A stretch of 64,000 bases of DNA from Plasmopara viticola (Eukaryota > Oomycota > Peronosporomycetes > Peronosporales > Peronosporaceae), in NCBI GenBank assembly GCA_001695595.3, contig MBPM02000042.1, forward strand, positions 248,001-312,000, given 5' to 3'. The position numbers and the translations under genes are program-made. How positions within the stretch are numbered: position 1 is the first letter of the stretch; every line of letters begins with the position of its first letter. Below, in pieces: positions 52,655-64,000 of this stretch. The notes under the pieces were generated by a model. The model did not search any database. It was not told the DNA's origin and saw only the letters and a program-made list of their open reading frames with translations.

Positions 52655-53290
52655 TTACTTTTGGCCTTGCATCTGAGCTTGCACCTGGGCTTGATATTGC
52701 TGTTGTTTCTGGGTGAGATACAGCAGTAGTTGCTGCATGGATAGTGTGGCTTTGTCTGCCGCTGCAAAAGAAGATAAATAACTTAAGCTGATTAACCCGC
52801 TTGGCCATCGGCACTTGCCGCATCTCGTGGAGTGAGCACTCGTGAGCTCGAGCTTGAAATTGGCCGTAAGGATTGTCATCGGTAGCACTTATTCTGCTCT
52901 GTCGACAGGTTCTCGAGTTCAGATATGGACGCCTGTACCGCCTCTTTGTTAGTCCATACTCGCTGGACTTCTCAGTGCTTTTTGTTTATTTACCAGACTT
53001 TAAGTTTGAAAACCAAAATAAAAGGAAACTGGTTGGATTTTGTCTACTGTCCACGCCCTCTGTACGATTAGTTAGAGTTGTCTTATGAACTTTTCAAATG
53101 CTCTTCGCTAATCACGACGCTCTAAGCTTCCACCAAAATCGCGCGCTAAATTTCTGACATTTGAGTCCTTACAACCCAAGATATCGTCTCAAATAAGCAG
53201 GACAAGCTTTCGCACTTTTACTGTCGCTTACTGCAAGTTCTTTTGGAGCTTGTCGATCTCTTCGTCACTGCTCGTTTGGAGCTCGGTGGT
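52655..53290 (-). other. Possible small spliced gene with coiled coil (unresolved)
   Basis: Minus-strand pieces look like exons of a small helical protein: TSSDEEIDKLQKNL (about 53233-53275) ending at a GTAAGC donor at 53231; ASISELENLSTEQNK (about 52880-52925) after a CAG acceptor preceded by an ACTAAC branch-like site; and a C-terminal ADKATLSMQQLLLYLTQKQQ stretch ending in TAA at 52655 after a TCTTCTTTTGCAG acceptor at about 52762. The first two join in phase into one heptad pattern. I could not find a donor that joins the third in frame, nor a start codon, so it may be broken. The heptads recall prefoldin-like or BLOC-type subunits, but I do not identify it. Confidence 0.3.
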
Positions 53291-55170
53291 AGGTGCGAGG
53301 CTTCACTACTCTTTCACCTTCCCATACAACGAAACCGAAAAAATCAGCTAAATAGCCATGGATGCAGATCAAGCAAATTCAAATAGGTGCTATTCGGTTG
53401 TTATTCAGCGGGACAAGGATTCACCAAAAGGGAAAAATTTAAACCACGGACAAACTGGAGATGTTCAAGATCTTCGTTTTACATCAGCGTGTGATTACAT
53501 TAACCGACCATTGAATGTTAAGTTTGTGCTGGAATATAGTACTTTACGCTTCGCCATTCAATTGATAAGCTCAAATATCTCTACGTCCACTAAGAATAAA
53601 CCAAAGTAAACTTTGACTAAATGAGACTACGATTTAAATGCGCGTGTTAAAATCAAAGGCGTAACAACAGGTACATCAATCAGCTCAGGAAAAGGAGTGG
53701 CCGCACAACGAGCTTAATTTGGTGTTGACACAACAAAGCAATCCTGTACCTGCAGACGCAGATCTAAGGATCACACCTTGGTTTGTCTTATTGAACTAGC
53801 TCCTGACACCTGCTCGGATTAAAAAAAAATCTTTGCCCATACATCGACGTTGTTATGACCAACACTGCCCGCAAATACATTACATGCTTCGTGTGCCGGC
53901 AGCTGAAAAAGCCATCATCAAAACTTTACATCAATTGAGACACCATAAGAGGGTATTTAAAGGAAATATGTCTTTGTTTGAATAGTATGTTACATTTTGC
54001 TGATCAATTTTAAAGATCGGCTTTGACAAGGAGCAGGCAGGATAGCGCCTTAGCGGACAAAAAAGCTGACAATCTTTTTCATATACGGAAATGCAGGCAA
54101 CACAAATTTGCCTTAGACACTCAAGCCATCGTTAGCAGTATGAGACGCTCGCTAAGCTCACGGATCGGAGCAAAATTTTACCTACAAGATTGTCATTACC
54201 TCTACCAGCAAAGCAAGGCATTTTTTTGCTTAGTATGCATTAAGAGCGTGATCCTTGTGTCAGTAAATTACATCAGTGCTATCTGCTTTTATTGTGAGCA
54301 AATCGTGATAAATGTTGCGCTCGATTTAACTTGAAAGCAAGCCCCCTGACGTTCTTGCTTGAGACGATAGTGGCTTTATTGACACCGCTAATGACAACCA
54401 TTTCGTGGCAATCAAAATAATAGTCGCGTACTGAAAAACTTGTCGATTTTCAATGTCGCTGCGAAAGGCAAGTAACAGCCAATAATTTATCGAAGCTCTT
54501 TTGGTGATATATGAGCTCCACCAGCGTTCGCGCTTTTGCTGCTGTGAAAAGTTGCGATTTGCTGAGACCAAATTTAACGGCAGAGCCTGTGAAGACGCTT
54601 GCTCTTGCGTAATGGTAGAAAGCGATGCCGTGTCAGCTCTATGATTAGAAATTTAATTAAACTGCCGATTTACATTTTTTTAGCGTACGTAGGATGGTTA
54701 GTGGTCAGGTACAAGAGTGCTATTCTTGCTCATTCACATTCCTTTACAAATTGTTTTTGCTTTTAAGCACGATAAAAATGGCCGCAAAGATGATGGGTTG
54801 CAAGAGTCGCAATTGCTCACTGTCAGACACAAGTCGTCGAGATAAACTACGCTGTATTTGGCGACTCCGCTGATACAGAGATGAAGGTGATAGTAATATT
54901 GTTTCGGTGACTGAATTTGCTCTCCAATTTCATTCAACTCGCCTCTACTCGTGGCGCGGGTAGCGGCTAGGACTTAGTTGAAAGTTGTCATGTTTCCAAT
55001 TGTAACGCAATCTACACTTTCTCGGCTTGGCTAGAATTTTTACATTTACATTTTTAGTCTGAAGTTTCTTTTTCTTCTTCTAATTGTCCTTATCTTGATC
55101 GAAGTGGGAAGTATTTCGCTTGGGGCTGTCCGCTCTCCAAGTCTGGTTGATTACGAAAATTTGTCTGGTG
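53291..55170. other. Gene-free AT-rich stretch
   Basis: No open frame with recognisable motifs, no RNA gene and no well-bounded repeat were found. Confidence 0.4.
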
Positions 55171-55174
55171 TGGG

Positions 55175-55232
55175 CTCGAGCCCGCAAGACCAAAACATAG
55201 TCCACTAACCCACGCCATCGGATTTAAATAGG
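55175..55232 (-). repeat. tRNA-like remnant (tRNA-derived SINE or tRNA pseudogene)
   Basis: On the minus strand, GGCGTGG at the start can pair with CCACACC at the end with one mismatch, as an acceptor stem does. TGGGTTAGTGG resembles a pol III A-box and GGCTCGAGCCC a B-box. The segment is only about 50 nt, some 20 nt too short for a functional tRNA, with no clear anticodon arm, so it is a truncated tRNA or the head of a tRNA-derived SINE. It shares nothing obvious with the SINE at 4900 and 38802. Confidence 0.4.
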
Positions 55233-56192
55233 ACTCAATAAACCTGGCTCCCTCTTAGCTAGTGGTGATTTTGTTCCTCAAAGCAAAAAAAAATGTTTTA
55301 GATACGTGCGATCTCTACTTGCGCGACAATCTACTCGGCGGCTCTCACTATCAATGAACTTTAATGAGGCACAACGTCTAGATTGCTATAATCTGCAGTA
55401 CCATTTAGCTCATCGCTTTCGGTCAAGCCATTTTCTTCGTCAATTACATTAGCGGTCAATCTTTTCGAATAGCACTATCGTCCAAAACACCTTGTTCTAT
55501 AACGCACGTTGTACATGCTACTTCTACCACTTATATGTCCGCTACAGTCAGGATAGCTGGCAGCTACGACGTACTGGCGGCTTAAATAGCTGAGGTTCTT
55601 TGCAAAGCCTAAATAGTGGATGATCACCTCTCGCACACGTCCATATCTTAAAAGTCTGCCGTGTTCATGACCACGTAAAGGTGCATGACCGATGGCTACA
55701 TAAGCCGCTTGCTTGTCGATCAATTCTCGAGCGAAACGACGTGTACAATGATAGTGAAGATACGGAGTAGCTTAAAAACAACCTTATATCCTATGAGTTC
55801 ACGTCTATGCCGCGTCGCAATTCACCGAGGCGGCTATCAATTCTAAGCTTAAAGTAGCAATGATCCTACGTTATGCCTTAGGCTGACGGCCTGTCCAGCT
55901 ATCGCCACAACTTTCTAAATAAATACGTCTGCCAGTCTATCGTTCATCCAGAGCGGCCACTAGAATACCACACATACAAGCTTTTCCATGGGAATCTTTC
56001 AACTTATTCTGGAAAGTTCCAATAGAATTCTAAAAAGCAAGTATTTTTAAATTAAGGGACGACAACCAAAAAAAAGTCAATATATTTGGCATAGAGGAAG
56101 GTTGCCCACCCGATCGATACACATTGTGCAGGCCCTTCACTTTCTTGCTCCTCTTCGGTGCTAAGTCACTAGAACCGCAGCCGCAATGTAAT
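55233..56192. other. Gene-free stretch
   Basis: Downstream of the PX protein gene. Only short frames without motifs are present. Confidence 0.45.
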
Positions 56193-58235
56193 TTACACAA
56201 ATCCACCAATACTCTGACTAGCAAATCGACTAAGGCGGTCCTTTCGTCTTGCATTCTGCTCTTGCTGATATTTCTCCACATTGCACGACACGCTCCTCTT
56301 TGTCTCCTGTCGTTTCGATCGGCGTTTTTCTCGCTGTTCGCGTCTCGTCTCTTCTTCCGACTCGGACGAGGAAGCTTCCTCGATCACGCGACGAGACCGA
56401 GCGCCAGGATTCAACCGTCGATTCCAGCCCTGCCCGTGCGTTTGACGTCGCAGTCGCAACATCTGTTCTCGTCCCGCCGTGCCATTCGCAATCATTTCTT
56501 GCAACATTGACTCTTCGTCGTTTGAAAAATGCTGTTTCGACGTCATGTAGCCCCCACCGTCGACTTGTTCGTATTCATATTCCGTACCCGAACTCTCTGA
56601 ATCCGACGTTTGATCTGCGGCACTACTGTGTCCATTCTCGCAGCTCAATCGACTGCTTCGCAAAGTTTGTTGGAACAAATCCCACTTGAGCTGCACGTAC
56701 TTGTCAAGAGCTGGTGGGAACCCCCACTCTTCGTGCTCGCCATCACTCTCGACATGAAAGAGTTCATCAAAGTTGGACGGCAAGTCAGTAAAAATTCCTT
56801 CCAACTCTTGAAAAAAACGCTGGCCATCAATCACCAGTCGATTTGATGCATTCACACTGTAGCAACCAGGTGCTTTCATCACTGCCTTGTTGACAAATCG
56901 ATCCACGTACCGCAAGATCATGATTGCGCTGTATTCGGTGAGAAATTTCTCTAACTCGCGTTGTGCATGGATCGAAATGGCTTGGGCATTTAAAGCTGAG
57001 CTCACGCGCGACATCCGCTCCGAGTCACTCATTTGCACATTCTTCGCCGACTTGGCGCGTCGTTTCGAACTGGAAAGACTCGTCTTACCACAAGAGCTTG
57101 AGGCCGAGGTTTTGTCTGTGCTTGAGCGCAGCGACGACTTCAAGTGCTCACTGGACACTCTTCCACGTCGCGAGTTCTTCTTGTTCATGTACTGAGCTAA
57201 TAATGATAAATTGATCACCTTTGTGCTTTCTGTAGAGGTCGTCGATGAGGTCGATGACGGAGGGGCCGACACTGCAATCGCTTTTTCCTTTTCCGGCTCG
57301 GATTCATTCAGCGTGGACGACGCGGCCGAGTCTTGCGTCGTCACAGAAGTCGTTGCTCGTGCAGAGCGCCCTTTCCACTCGTCCATACGTTCCGGTAATG
57401 AGTAATGGCGCATCTTTTGCGGATCTTTCATCCGTGCAAACGTGCTCTGCTGGGTTCGCAAGAATTGATCGGCTTCAGTGCTTTCATCCTCATTCTGCCC
57501 TTCTGCTAGAGTCGTTTCGTTGACACCCTGTGGCTGGCGCATCCGCTGCTTTTGATCTAGCGCAACTTGCTGTTCGCGACGCCTCCTTCGCACTAAATCC
57601 CGAGAAGTGTTCCTATCCCCAAAATGAGAGCTCCGCATGGTCAAAATTTTACTCTCGCGGATAAGTCGCGTCGGTAAAGGGTCACTGTCATCGCCGGAAG
57701 CAATAATGTCGGACCCAATAACGTCCCCAGAGTGCAATGAAAGGTCGGTTTTGATGGTATGGGGCTTTAAGAAATCGCGCAATTGGTAAAAGACGCTAAT
57801 GCTGGCTTGCGTGCGTTCCTGCACCGCTGCAAACGTGTCTTTTTGACGGTCCGTGAGCGAATGCATATACTGTTCATATCGCGTCTTTTGGGCTTTGCGG
57901 TACGTGTGGGTGAGGAACAAGAGCTTGACGAGGAACCGATAGAGCTCGACAGCGCGTTCCTTGACGACGTGGTCCTTCTTACTGCCAAAGAGCCGCTTTG
58001 ATGGAAACGGCAAGTCGTGGAACCCACGTGCAAAATCTCTCGAACACACGTCGTCTAGGATGTGGGCGCGTGCGTCCTTCATAATGCGCTGGACGTCTTC
58101 ACGAAGCCGACGAAAGTCCGAGTACGTGCGCCGGACTTCCCACTCATCGTCGTCCTGCTGGACCTTGACGACGTAGAGCACTTCTCTACCGCCTGTGAAC
58201 TCGACGTGGCCGATGGAGACCACGAGTCGACGCAT
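56193..58235 (-). CDS. PX-domain protein with long Ser-rich and basic C-terminal region
   Basis: Predicted phosphoinositide-binding protein of 680 aa in one exon. The PX domain is at the very N-terminus (about residues 2-112), with RRTYSDF at 35-41 and a PFPSKRLFGSK proline/basic loop near 75-86. Beyond it lie a helical segment, a long Ser/Thr-rich low-complexity stretch (about 200-430), a conserved-looking helical region around RYVDRFVNKAVMKAPG (about 455-540), and a charged, basic C-terminus with acidic Ser clusters. The frame is open upstream to a GTG at 58415, but the first ATG is 58235 and it puts the PX domain at the start. It is divergent from the ApaH-like gene with about 600 bp between starts. 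Apart from the PX domain I recognise no catalytic function. It is less similar to the myosin PX than the 30 kb paralogue is. Confidence 0.85.
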   Translation of the reverse strand: MRRLVVSIGHVEFTGGREVLYVVKVQQDDDEWEVRRTYSDFRRLREDVQRIMKDARAHILDDVCSRDFARGFHDLPFPSKRLFGSKKDHVVKERAVELYRFLVKLLFLTHTYRKAQKTRYEQYMHSLTDRQKDTFAAVQERTQASISVFYQLRDFLKPHTIKTDLSLHSGDVIGSDIIASGDDSDPLPTRLIRESKILTMRSSHFGDRNTSRDLVRRRRREQQVALDQKQRMRQPQGVNETTLAEGQNEDESTEADQFLRTQQSTFARMKDPQKMRHYSLPERMDEWKGRSARATTSVTTQDSAASSTLNESEPEKEKAIAVSAPPSSTSSTTSTESTKVINLSLLAQYMNKKNSRRGRVSSEHLKSSLRSSTDKTSASSSCGKTSLSSSKRRAKSAKNVQMSDSERMSRVSSALNAQAISIHAQRELEKFLTEYSAIMILRYVDRFVNKAVMKAPGCYSVNASNRLVIDGQRFFQELEGIFTDLPSNFDELFHVESDGEHEEWGFPPALDKYVQLKWDLFQQTLRSSRLSCENGHSSAADQTSDSESSGTEYEYEQVDGGGYMTSKQHFSNDEESMLQEMIANGTAGREQMLRLRRQTHGQGWNRRLNPGARSRRVIEEASSSESEEETRREQREKRRSKRQETKRSVSCNVEKYQQEQNARRKDRLSRFASQSIGGFV

Positions 58236-58833
58236 GGATGTTGCCAAACTCGGACGCAAATATCGGGTGGGACGCTTGATGCTATGTTGCAAAGTGGTGA
58301 AGACACCAAGTGGTTTGCCAAGATGGCTTGCGAAAGTTGATATGTAGGCTTTGTGGTAGCATATACTATACGAGAGGTCCGGTCGAATCAAAACGCTAAA
58401 GGGGTTATGGGACACGTTCGTATACGATTTGTGAGGCAGTAAAGAAAGAGTCAGATTGCGCCGTCATCATGCAATCGAGTCTTGGTCGACTGGTAGAAAT
58501 AGGCGTCCCCGACCTTGCGAGCAATTGCACGTTTCAACCTGCTACTTGAGCATTGCAACTAGATTGTCACATGTAACTAGAGACAAGAAAGAACGACAAC
58601 GTACTCACGCATCGGTCAGCCTTTTAACGGGGGCGTTATAAGATTATAAAGCCTCTTTTATAAAGGTCCGACATTGCGACGACTTAGTCCATATGCACTC
58701 CCTCTCTTCACAGACGTTGGGTTAAGAACTTACCGGTTTTGCTGACTCCAACAAGTACGATTGCTCGGCTGAACTCAAAGATACCGCTAGTACTACACAC
58801 GACTCAGATCTGGGTCGCTGACTCCTTGAAGTT
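58236..58833. other. Divergent intergenic region
   Basis: About 600 bp between the starts of the PX gene (-) and the ApaH-like gene (+), which should contain both promoters. No element was recognised with confidence. Confidence 0.5.
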
Positions 58834-59762
58834 ATGGTGCTCGCGCGAGCACACCCTGACGTGGCTCTCCCCACGGTCGTACACCGTGTGGCTGACGACG
58901 TGGCTGCGACCACACGGCTGCTAGTCATCGGAGATGTGCATGGATGTTTTGACGAGCTGCAATCGCTACTGAAAGCGTGTCGTTATTCGCCTCAAACGGA
59001 CCGGCTCGTGTTCGTAGGCGACCTCGTCAACAAAGGCCCAAAGTCCCTTCAAGTCGTGCGTTTTGTGCGTGACTCGCGATCGCTCTGTGTGCGTGGCAAC
59101 CATGACGATGCTGCTCTGAGCGCGTATTACCACTACGTAAGCAGTGGCCGCGTCTCGGAATCAGCCAAGTATTCGTACGTGGAGCAATTCAAGCCTGAGG
59201 ACGTCGAGTTTCTCGAACAATTGCCGTACTCGCTATCACTGCCAAACCATGGCAATATTATTGTGGTGCATGCTGGACTCGTGCCAGATGTAGAATTAGA
59301 GGACCAGAAACTGAAAGACTTGTACAAGATGCGCTTTGTGCAGCGCGAGAACGCAGAGGATGAGACCTCCAAGTGGGTGGCTCTTGAGCAGGAAAAGCAC
59401 AGGACTGACTGCGGTGGAGAGGCCACGATGTGGGCAAAAGTTTGGAGAGGGCCTCGGCACGTATACTTTGGACATGCAGCAAGTGCGGGATTGCAGGTGA
59501 CGACTTTGCAATAGTGTCTCGACATTGATAGCCTTACTGGTGAGTGGACTTGTGGTATCTGTAGCAAGAGCGCTTCGCAACGGGATTGGACACGGGCTGT
59601 TGCTATGGGAAGATGCTCACGGCGTGCATCATTCCAGTAAGGTAGTACACGTGATGCTAATGGCGCTTGAAGCTTGACATCTTTGCTGATTGGTAGACGA
59701 ATACGTTGGTGCACGTGGACGCCAAGGAGCAATATGAAGTGCCAAGCGACAACAAAAGTTAG
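58834..59762 (+). CDS. ApaH-like metallophosphatase (ALPH, PPP superfamily)
   Basis: Predicted phosphatase of the calcineurin-like fold, related to bacterial diadenosine tetraphosphatase ApaH. Three exons: 58834-59496, 59565-59636 and 59697-59762; introns of 68 and 60 nt are GT-AG and phase 0, giving 266 aa. Metal-binding motifs are complete: GDVHG at 33-37, GDLVNKGP at 62-69 and GNHD at 88-91. VVHAGL and the YFGH histidine motif follow, and exon 2 adds the family block FATGLDTGCCYGKMLTA. The exon structure is needed, because exon 1 alone stops before that block. Eukaryotic ALPHs can remove nucleotide caps or cleave dinucleoside polyphosphates; which applies here is unknown. There is no signal peptide, so it is probably cytosolic. 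Confidence 0.88.
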
Positions 59763-62700
59763 ACGTGAAGCCTACGAGTTTAAATGTGGAGAAACATATC
59801 AACAGCGCTGTTTTTTTGCCTTGTTCAATTGACGCTAGAGAACATATTGTAGCCAGCATCTACTCTGCCAAGCTAACTTTTGGCAATGCAATCTCGATGC
59901 TTTCTTGGTCAGTCCGTGGGCTGTTCATAGCTTGAGTACGCAGCGAGCTAGACGTTTCGCAATGAATCGGTTAAGGCTTTGAGTCTGAGCGTTATCAATT
60001 TTGCGCTTTTAATCAACTTTTTTCTTAATAAGAATGTTTGCTTCGTATATGAGAGGTGAAGCTTGAGCTAACAGTTTTTGTAACTTTTTCCTGTACTGTT
60101 CTATCCCTGCTATTGAGCTATTATTATTTATGATTTACTAATATAAACTTTGAAGTTCTCTCCCACTGGTAAACCTGAAGTGGTGGATAGGTAGAACAAC
60201 GAAAAAAACACGGAGGATGTTGATGCTGTCAAAGCAAGTCATCTCATGCAAACACTTAAAATGTCAATGTTGTCAGTGTACGTCGATTCCAGTAGCTTTC
60301 CTTTCCTAAACAGGTACACCGCTCTACAGCAGGCCTTTCACATTCTTCTGTATATCTGAAGCAGTGTGATATTGAGAATAGACTTGTGGTTCTTAAGCGA
60401 ATCGAGTCCTTAGTTTGCAAGCGATTTTGCTGCTCCAAGCCTGTTATCTTTTGCTCAGGATTCAGCTGTCACAAATCACACCCCCACCAGCTTCAACTAA
60501 TCAGTTGCTTAATTGATGCCGTGGCTACAGAACCTTCAAGAGTTCAAATCATATTTAAGATATCTCACAGATGTCTTTAATATGGCTTAACTTTGAGGTA
60601 AATCCCCTGTGAGATTTAATCCTTTGATCGCAATTTTGCACAGATATACCTCTATATTATTTGACCGTGCACTTCTCTTTTTTTACAAGACGCTTCCTTT
60701 TTATAAGTGCTTGAAGCATTGCTTGACTTGTGTCACAATACACGGTGATATATATTAAAGCGACACACACTACCTCGTTACGCACTACCCTAGGAAAAAA
60801 ATTGCTTCTCTAAATCATACATTTTTCGATATCTACCGCATATAAACATCACCGTTGGTGAGTTGTGCCACTCCATGAAAGCCTGCACAGTAACTCGATT
60901 AGCCGCTAAAAAACACTTTCCTACATCTATACTCTAGGTCAATTGACTGCGTGCGCACTTGATGTATCATCACTCCGTCGTTGATAGATTCTACTCACGC
61001 CGTCTGCTTCGGTACCTCTTGTCCAAGTTGCTCAATATTTCTGACTTAAGGCAATAGTAATCCGCCAACAGTGACATCAGAATGTACAATTTTGTGCTAT
61101 TTTAAACGAAGTGTAAGCTCCGCTCCTAATCTTGAATAACTAAGCTCGACTGCCTTTATCTATTAATCTTAGTTAATCACGCTTTTAATATAGGCCCACA
61201 TTAGCGAATCCGTGCATCGCACTCATTGTGCTTGCAAGTGACCAATGTATTGTTGTGCAACTTACACACTTGTGCCCATTATTCAATCAGACGTTTGAAG
61301 TTGATCACCTAAAGTATATAACTTAAAACCTTGATGGAGCTCAAGAGCAAGAGAACAGTTAAAACAATCTGAGTTGTGCCTAATTCTCATCTGCGGATGT
61401 ACTTCACGTTTTAAGCTAACGAGCCAGCTGAGAATGCTGAGGATGCTACCCAAGTTTCCCATGATATTAGACCTTCAGATTCGCTCAGCGTAAGGCGCGT
61501 GCAATCCAGACTGCTGACTCAGTAGAGCTTTTCTAATGCGAACTACTCAGCTTACCTAGTAACTTATACGGGTTGAGGGCCGGTGCTGGCATGGATGCCG
61601 TTTTTGATGTACACAAGCCTCATGAAATTCTTACAGAGGGTAATTGGTATTTTAGGGCCGAAATTATAAGTGCAAGAAGTAAACCTTTTTACTCGCACTT
61701 TGCGATAGCTTCTGCAGGTTCGAAGTAAAAGGGATAAGACTGTATGAGCTCACCAAACTCAACATTTGACTTCCACTTTCATCAGTCATCCGTTATGTTA
61801 TCAATAATTCGCAACACCACACTCCCGTAAACATTGACTCCAAACCGGCATCTAGAAATTGTCTCCGCGCTCTCAATTCAAGCAAAAAAGCTTACTCTTG
61901 CTCAAGACGCTCTGATTACTGCCTTGATGACATCAGGGCCTATTAATGTATAAGTGCACATCAAAATTCACAATTGATTTCCATCACCCGCCACGATATT
62001 GGATTTGGTCTTTGTGACGGCGCTGCACAAGTTAGATATTTACGCGGGAAGGGTCTCCATATAATCGAGAGGAAGGGAGAAAAACAATTTCACAGCATCA
62101 AGTAGCGCACTGTGTGCGCACCTCTTTAATAAAGCTCATGAACGACGTCTCACGGAAGCAACTTATTCAGGTGGGTCATAACACCGGCGACTTTTACTGT
62201 CCTCGCCACGACAAGCACAGAGTGCTGCATCGATGATTTTTTAGGACAACTCGACTACTTCTCGAACTCGAGTGCGTAGTTACACCTATCCGCAATCGAG
62301 TCGTTTGGCTTGTGCCTCTCGGTACCGAGGTACAAACTCCTGTGCCCAAAATCATTTACTGACCATCTTATGACCTAGCACTAGTGCTCATAAAATACAT
62401 GGTCTGGGTCATTGTTTGGCTTTAGAAAAGCCAGGCAAAGCACTGAGTGAACACTCAGGCAGTTACCTTTTATGGAGCGCTGGCGTGCTTCGATCTTTAG
62501 GACAGCAGTAAGTGCAAGCGTATGTATGTCAAAAAAATTAACGCCATCAATCTAGTTCCAAGTCGAGACTATAAACTTCGTTTCCTTTGGTGAGTATGCT
62601 GATGTGAGATGTCTCACCTTCCAGTCGTCTTTTGTTTTATGGCAATGACTAATTAAAGACCGAGTTCCTAACTAACAAGGTTCGCGTCGTAGAAGAGCTG

Positions 62701-63339
62701 ATATCAACAAGCTGTTCGGCTCGTGAAAGTAGAACCAATGTATTGTGCCACTAAATAACTCAATAAATGAATCAACCATACACGCTAAGCGGCGTGTAGC
62801 CTGGTCAGACAAGAGCGCCACTACTTTATATATAAAAGTATAAGGCACCAGCGTTGTGCGTAACCCTACACCCCTAAAAACATGTCTTCGACGACACTGA
62901 TAGTACGTTCTGTCCGACCCGCTCTGCAGGTGGTCCGCTATGGGCATGCTTAACCTGGCACACAGCTCCTAAGACACTTTTCCAAAAAGATCTCGTAGAT
63001 TGGAGATTCCGGTTTGAAGCAATCAACTCTGGAAGCTTATATTTTTAATAACGACCAGAAAATAGTGTAGCTGTGTCGAGATCAATTACCATGTCTAATA
63101 CAGCCGCCCAAATGACACATTTTGGTCAATCGGCCGGCAAAGCTGACAAAACGATGCTGTCTGTTGTGTTTTCAATAGCCAAGCGAACAATTGATGCTGA
63201 CGGATTTTGTAACAACGTAATGAAGGCATTACCTTTGCCAAGGATATAGCCCCGTGTGGCAGCTAAACTTCTTTGACGCATTTCGCATGTGTGCACATAA
63301 ATGTAAGCTTACCTTTCCAGCTCGAGCCACTACAAGTTA
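59763..63339. other. Gene-poor AT-rich stretch
   Basis: No gene identified. A short repeat at 61651-61695 pairs with 37486-37530. Open frames are short and without motifs; no RNA gene is seen. Confidence 0.4.
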
Positions 63340-63860
63340 ACGGTTTTTGAATCCATACGTCGGCTCACGAGGGCCAGAAGGCGTTCCACGAGCCTCATAA
63401 AATGTAAAGTTTTATCATTAAAATCAATACACGCGCTTAAATCTTGATTAGTACTGCAATACAACACTCCGGGGCGAGAGGTTCTTGTCCGAGCGTTTTG
63501 ACGTGTCTTTTTTAGAGCCTTTTGTAGAGCTACGCACATGATTTCTTGCGCATACGTGCCACATATTATAGCTGTACAGACGGGCCACTCGTGGTCTTGT
63601 CGACGCAATGTTGCATCAGCTAAAGCGTTCTACCCCGCTAGTAACAGTTCACCTCAAAGTTGTACTTTGCTAAGAAAGAGGGTCATTTAGTCTTATCCTG
63701 CTAGATGTGACGCTATTGTGTCGCGGTGCGTGGTGACGCATAATCTGTATCGACGAGGCGTGACAGGCAAATTCTCAGTCTGACATAAGTCGAACCGAAC
63801 GCGGGCACTTATCTTCGCCGCTCGGCGCTGACCAGCAGTATCTCAAAGCCGTTGGCAAAA
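63340..63860 (+). repeat. Dispersed repeat family, copy C
   Basis: Collinear with copy B at 47187-47620 (see that entry for the shared blocks). The minus-strand frame across 63330-63608 reads through the conserved motif IICGTYAQEIMCVAL without a stop. Divergence among the three copies is high, so the family is old. Element ends are not defined. Confidence 0.5.
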
Positions 63861-64000
63861 TACGTCGCATCACACCTTCGCCAAACGGAAATCCTGGATC
63901 CGTTAAAGCCACGATCGATGTCCGTAATCAGGTATTGTTAAATGTTGATTGGCTTTGAATTCGCTTGTAAGGAAAATTGCATTTGTAGCCTTTAAGGAAA

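Overview
The window reads as a piece of nuclear genome from an oomycete (Stramenopila), probably a zoospore-forming member of the Peronosporales. The evidence is short GT-AG introns of 60-100 nt, a myosin fused to a PX domain, an apparently intact axonemal dynein heavy chain (which implies a flagellate stage), a small secreted cysteine-rich protein of the kind found in plant-associated oomycetes, and gene-poor AT-rich stretches full of decayed Ty3/gypsy, MULE and SINE copies. The genus cannot be fixed from sequence alone. I saw no rRNA gene, no intact tRNA gene and no CRISPR array.

Layout. 1-6790: no host gene; decayed Ty3/gypsy pieces, a long hairpin and one SINE copy. 6791-30684: gene-dense block with a myosin-PX gene (+), a ferric reductase/NADPH oxidase-like gene (+), a secreted cysteine-rich protein (-), a six-exon NECAP gene (-), a 12 kb single-exon dynein heavy chain (+) and a stand-alone paralogue of the myosin coiled-coil/PX tail (-). 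30685-42679: gene-poor, with a gypsy integrase relic, a second SINE copy next to a decayed DExH helicase gene, and a decayed MULE transposase. 42680-45498: an MBOAT acyltransferase (+) tail-to-tail with a Maf-like nucleotide pyrophosphatase (-). 45499-56192: gene-poor. 56193-59762: a divergent pair, a 680-aa PX protein (-) and an ApaH-like phosphatase (+). 59763-64000: gene-poor.

The genes do not form one pathway, but several touch membrane traffic and lipids (NECAP endocytic adaptor, three PX proteins, myosin, MBOAT). The observations most worth a second look are: an exact 114-bp-period in-frame tandem duplication of the catalytic motif in the MBOAT gene; loss of the catalytic glutamate in the dynein AAA1 Walker B motif; the free-standing copy of the myosin tail about 19 kb from the myosin; a SINE family with clear target-site duplications; and a near-perfect hairpin between two inverted gypsy fragments. 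Splice sites were chosen by hand from consensus and from protein-family continuity, and are predictions.
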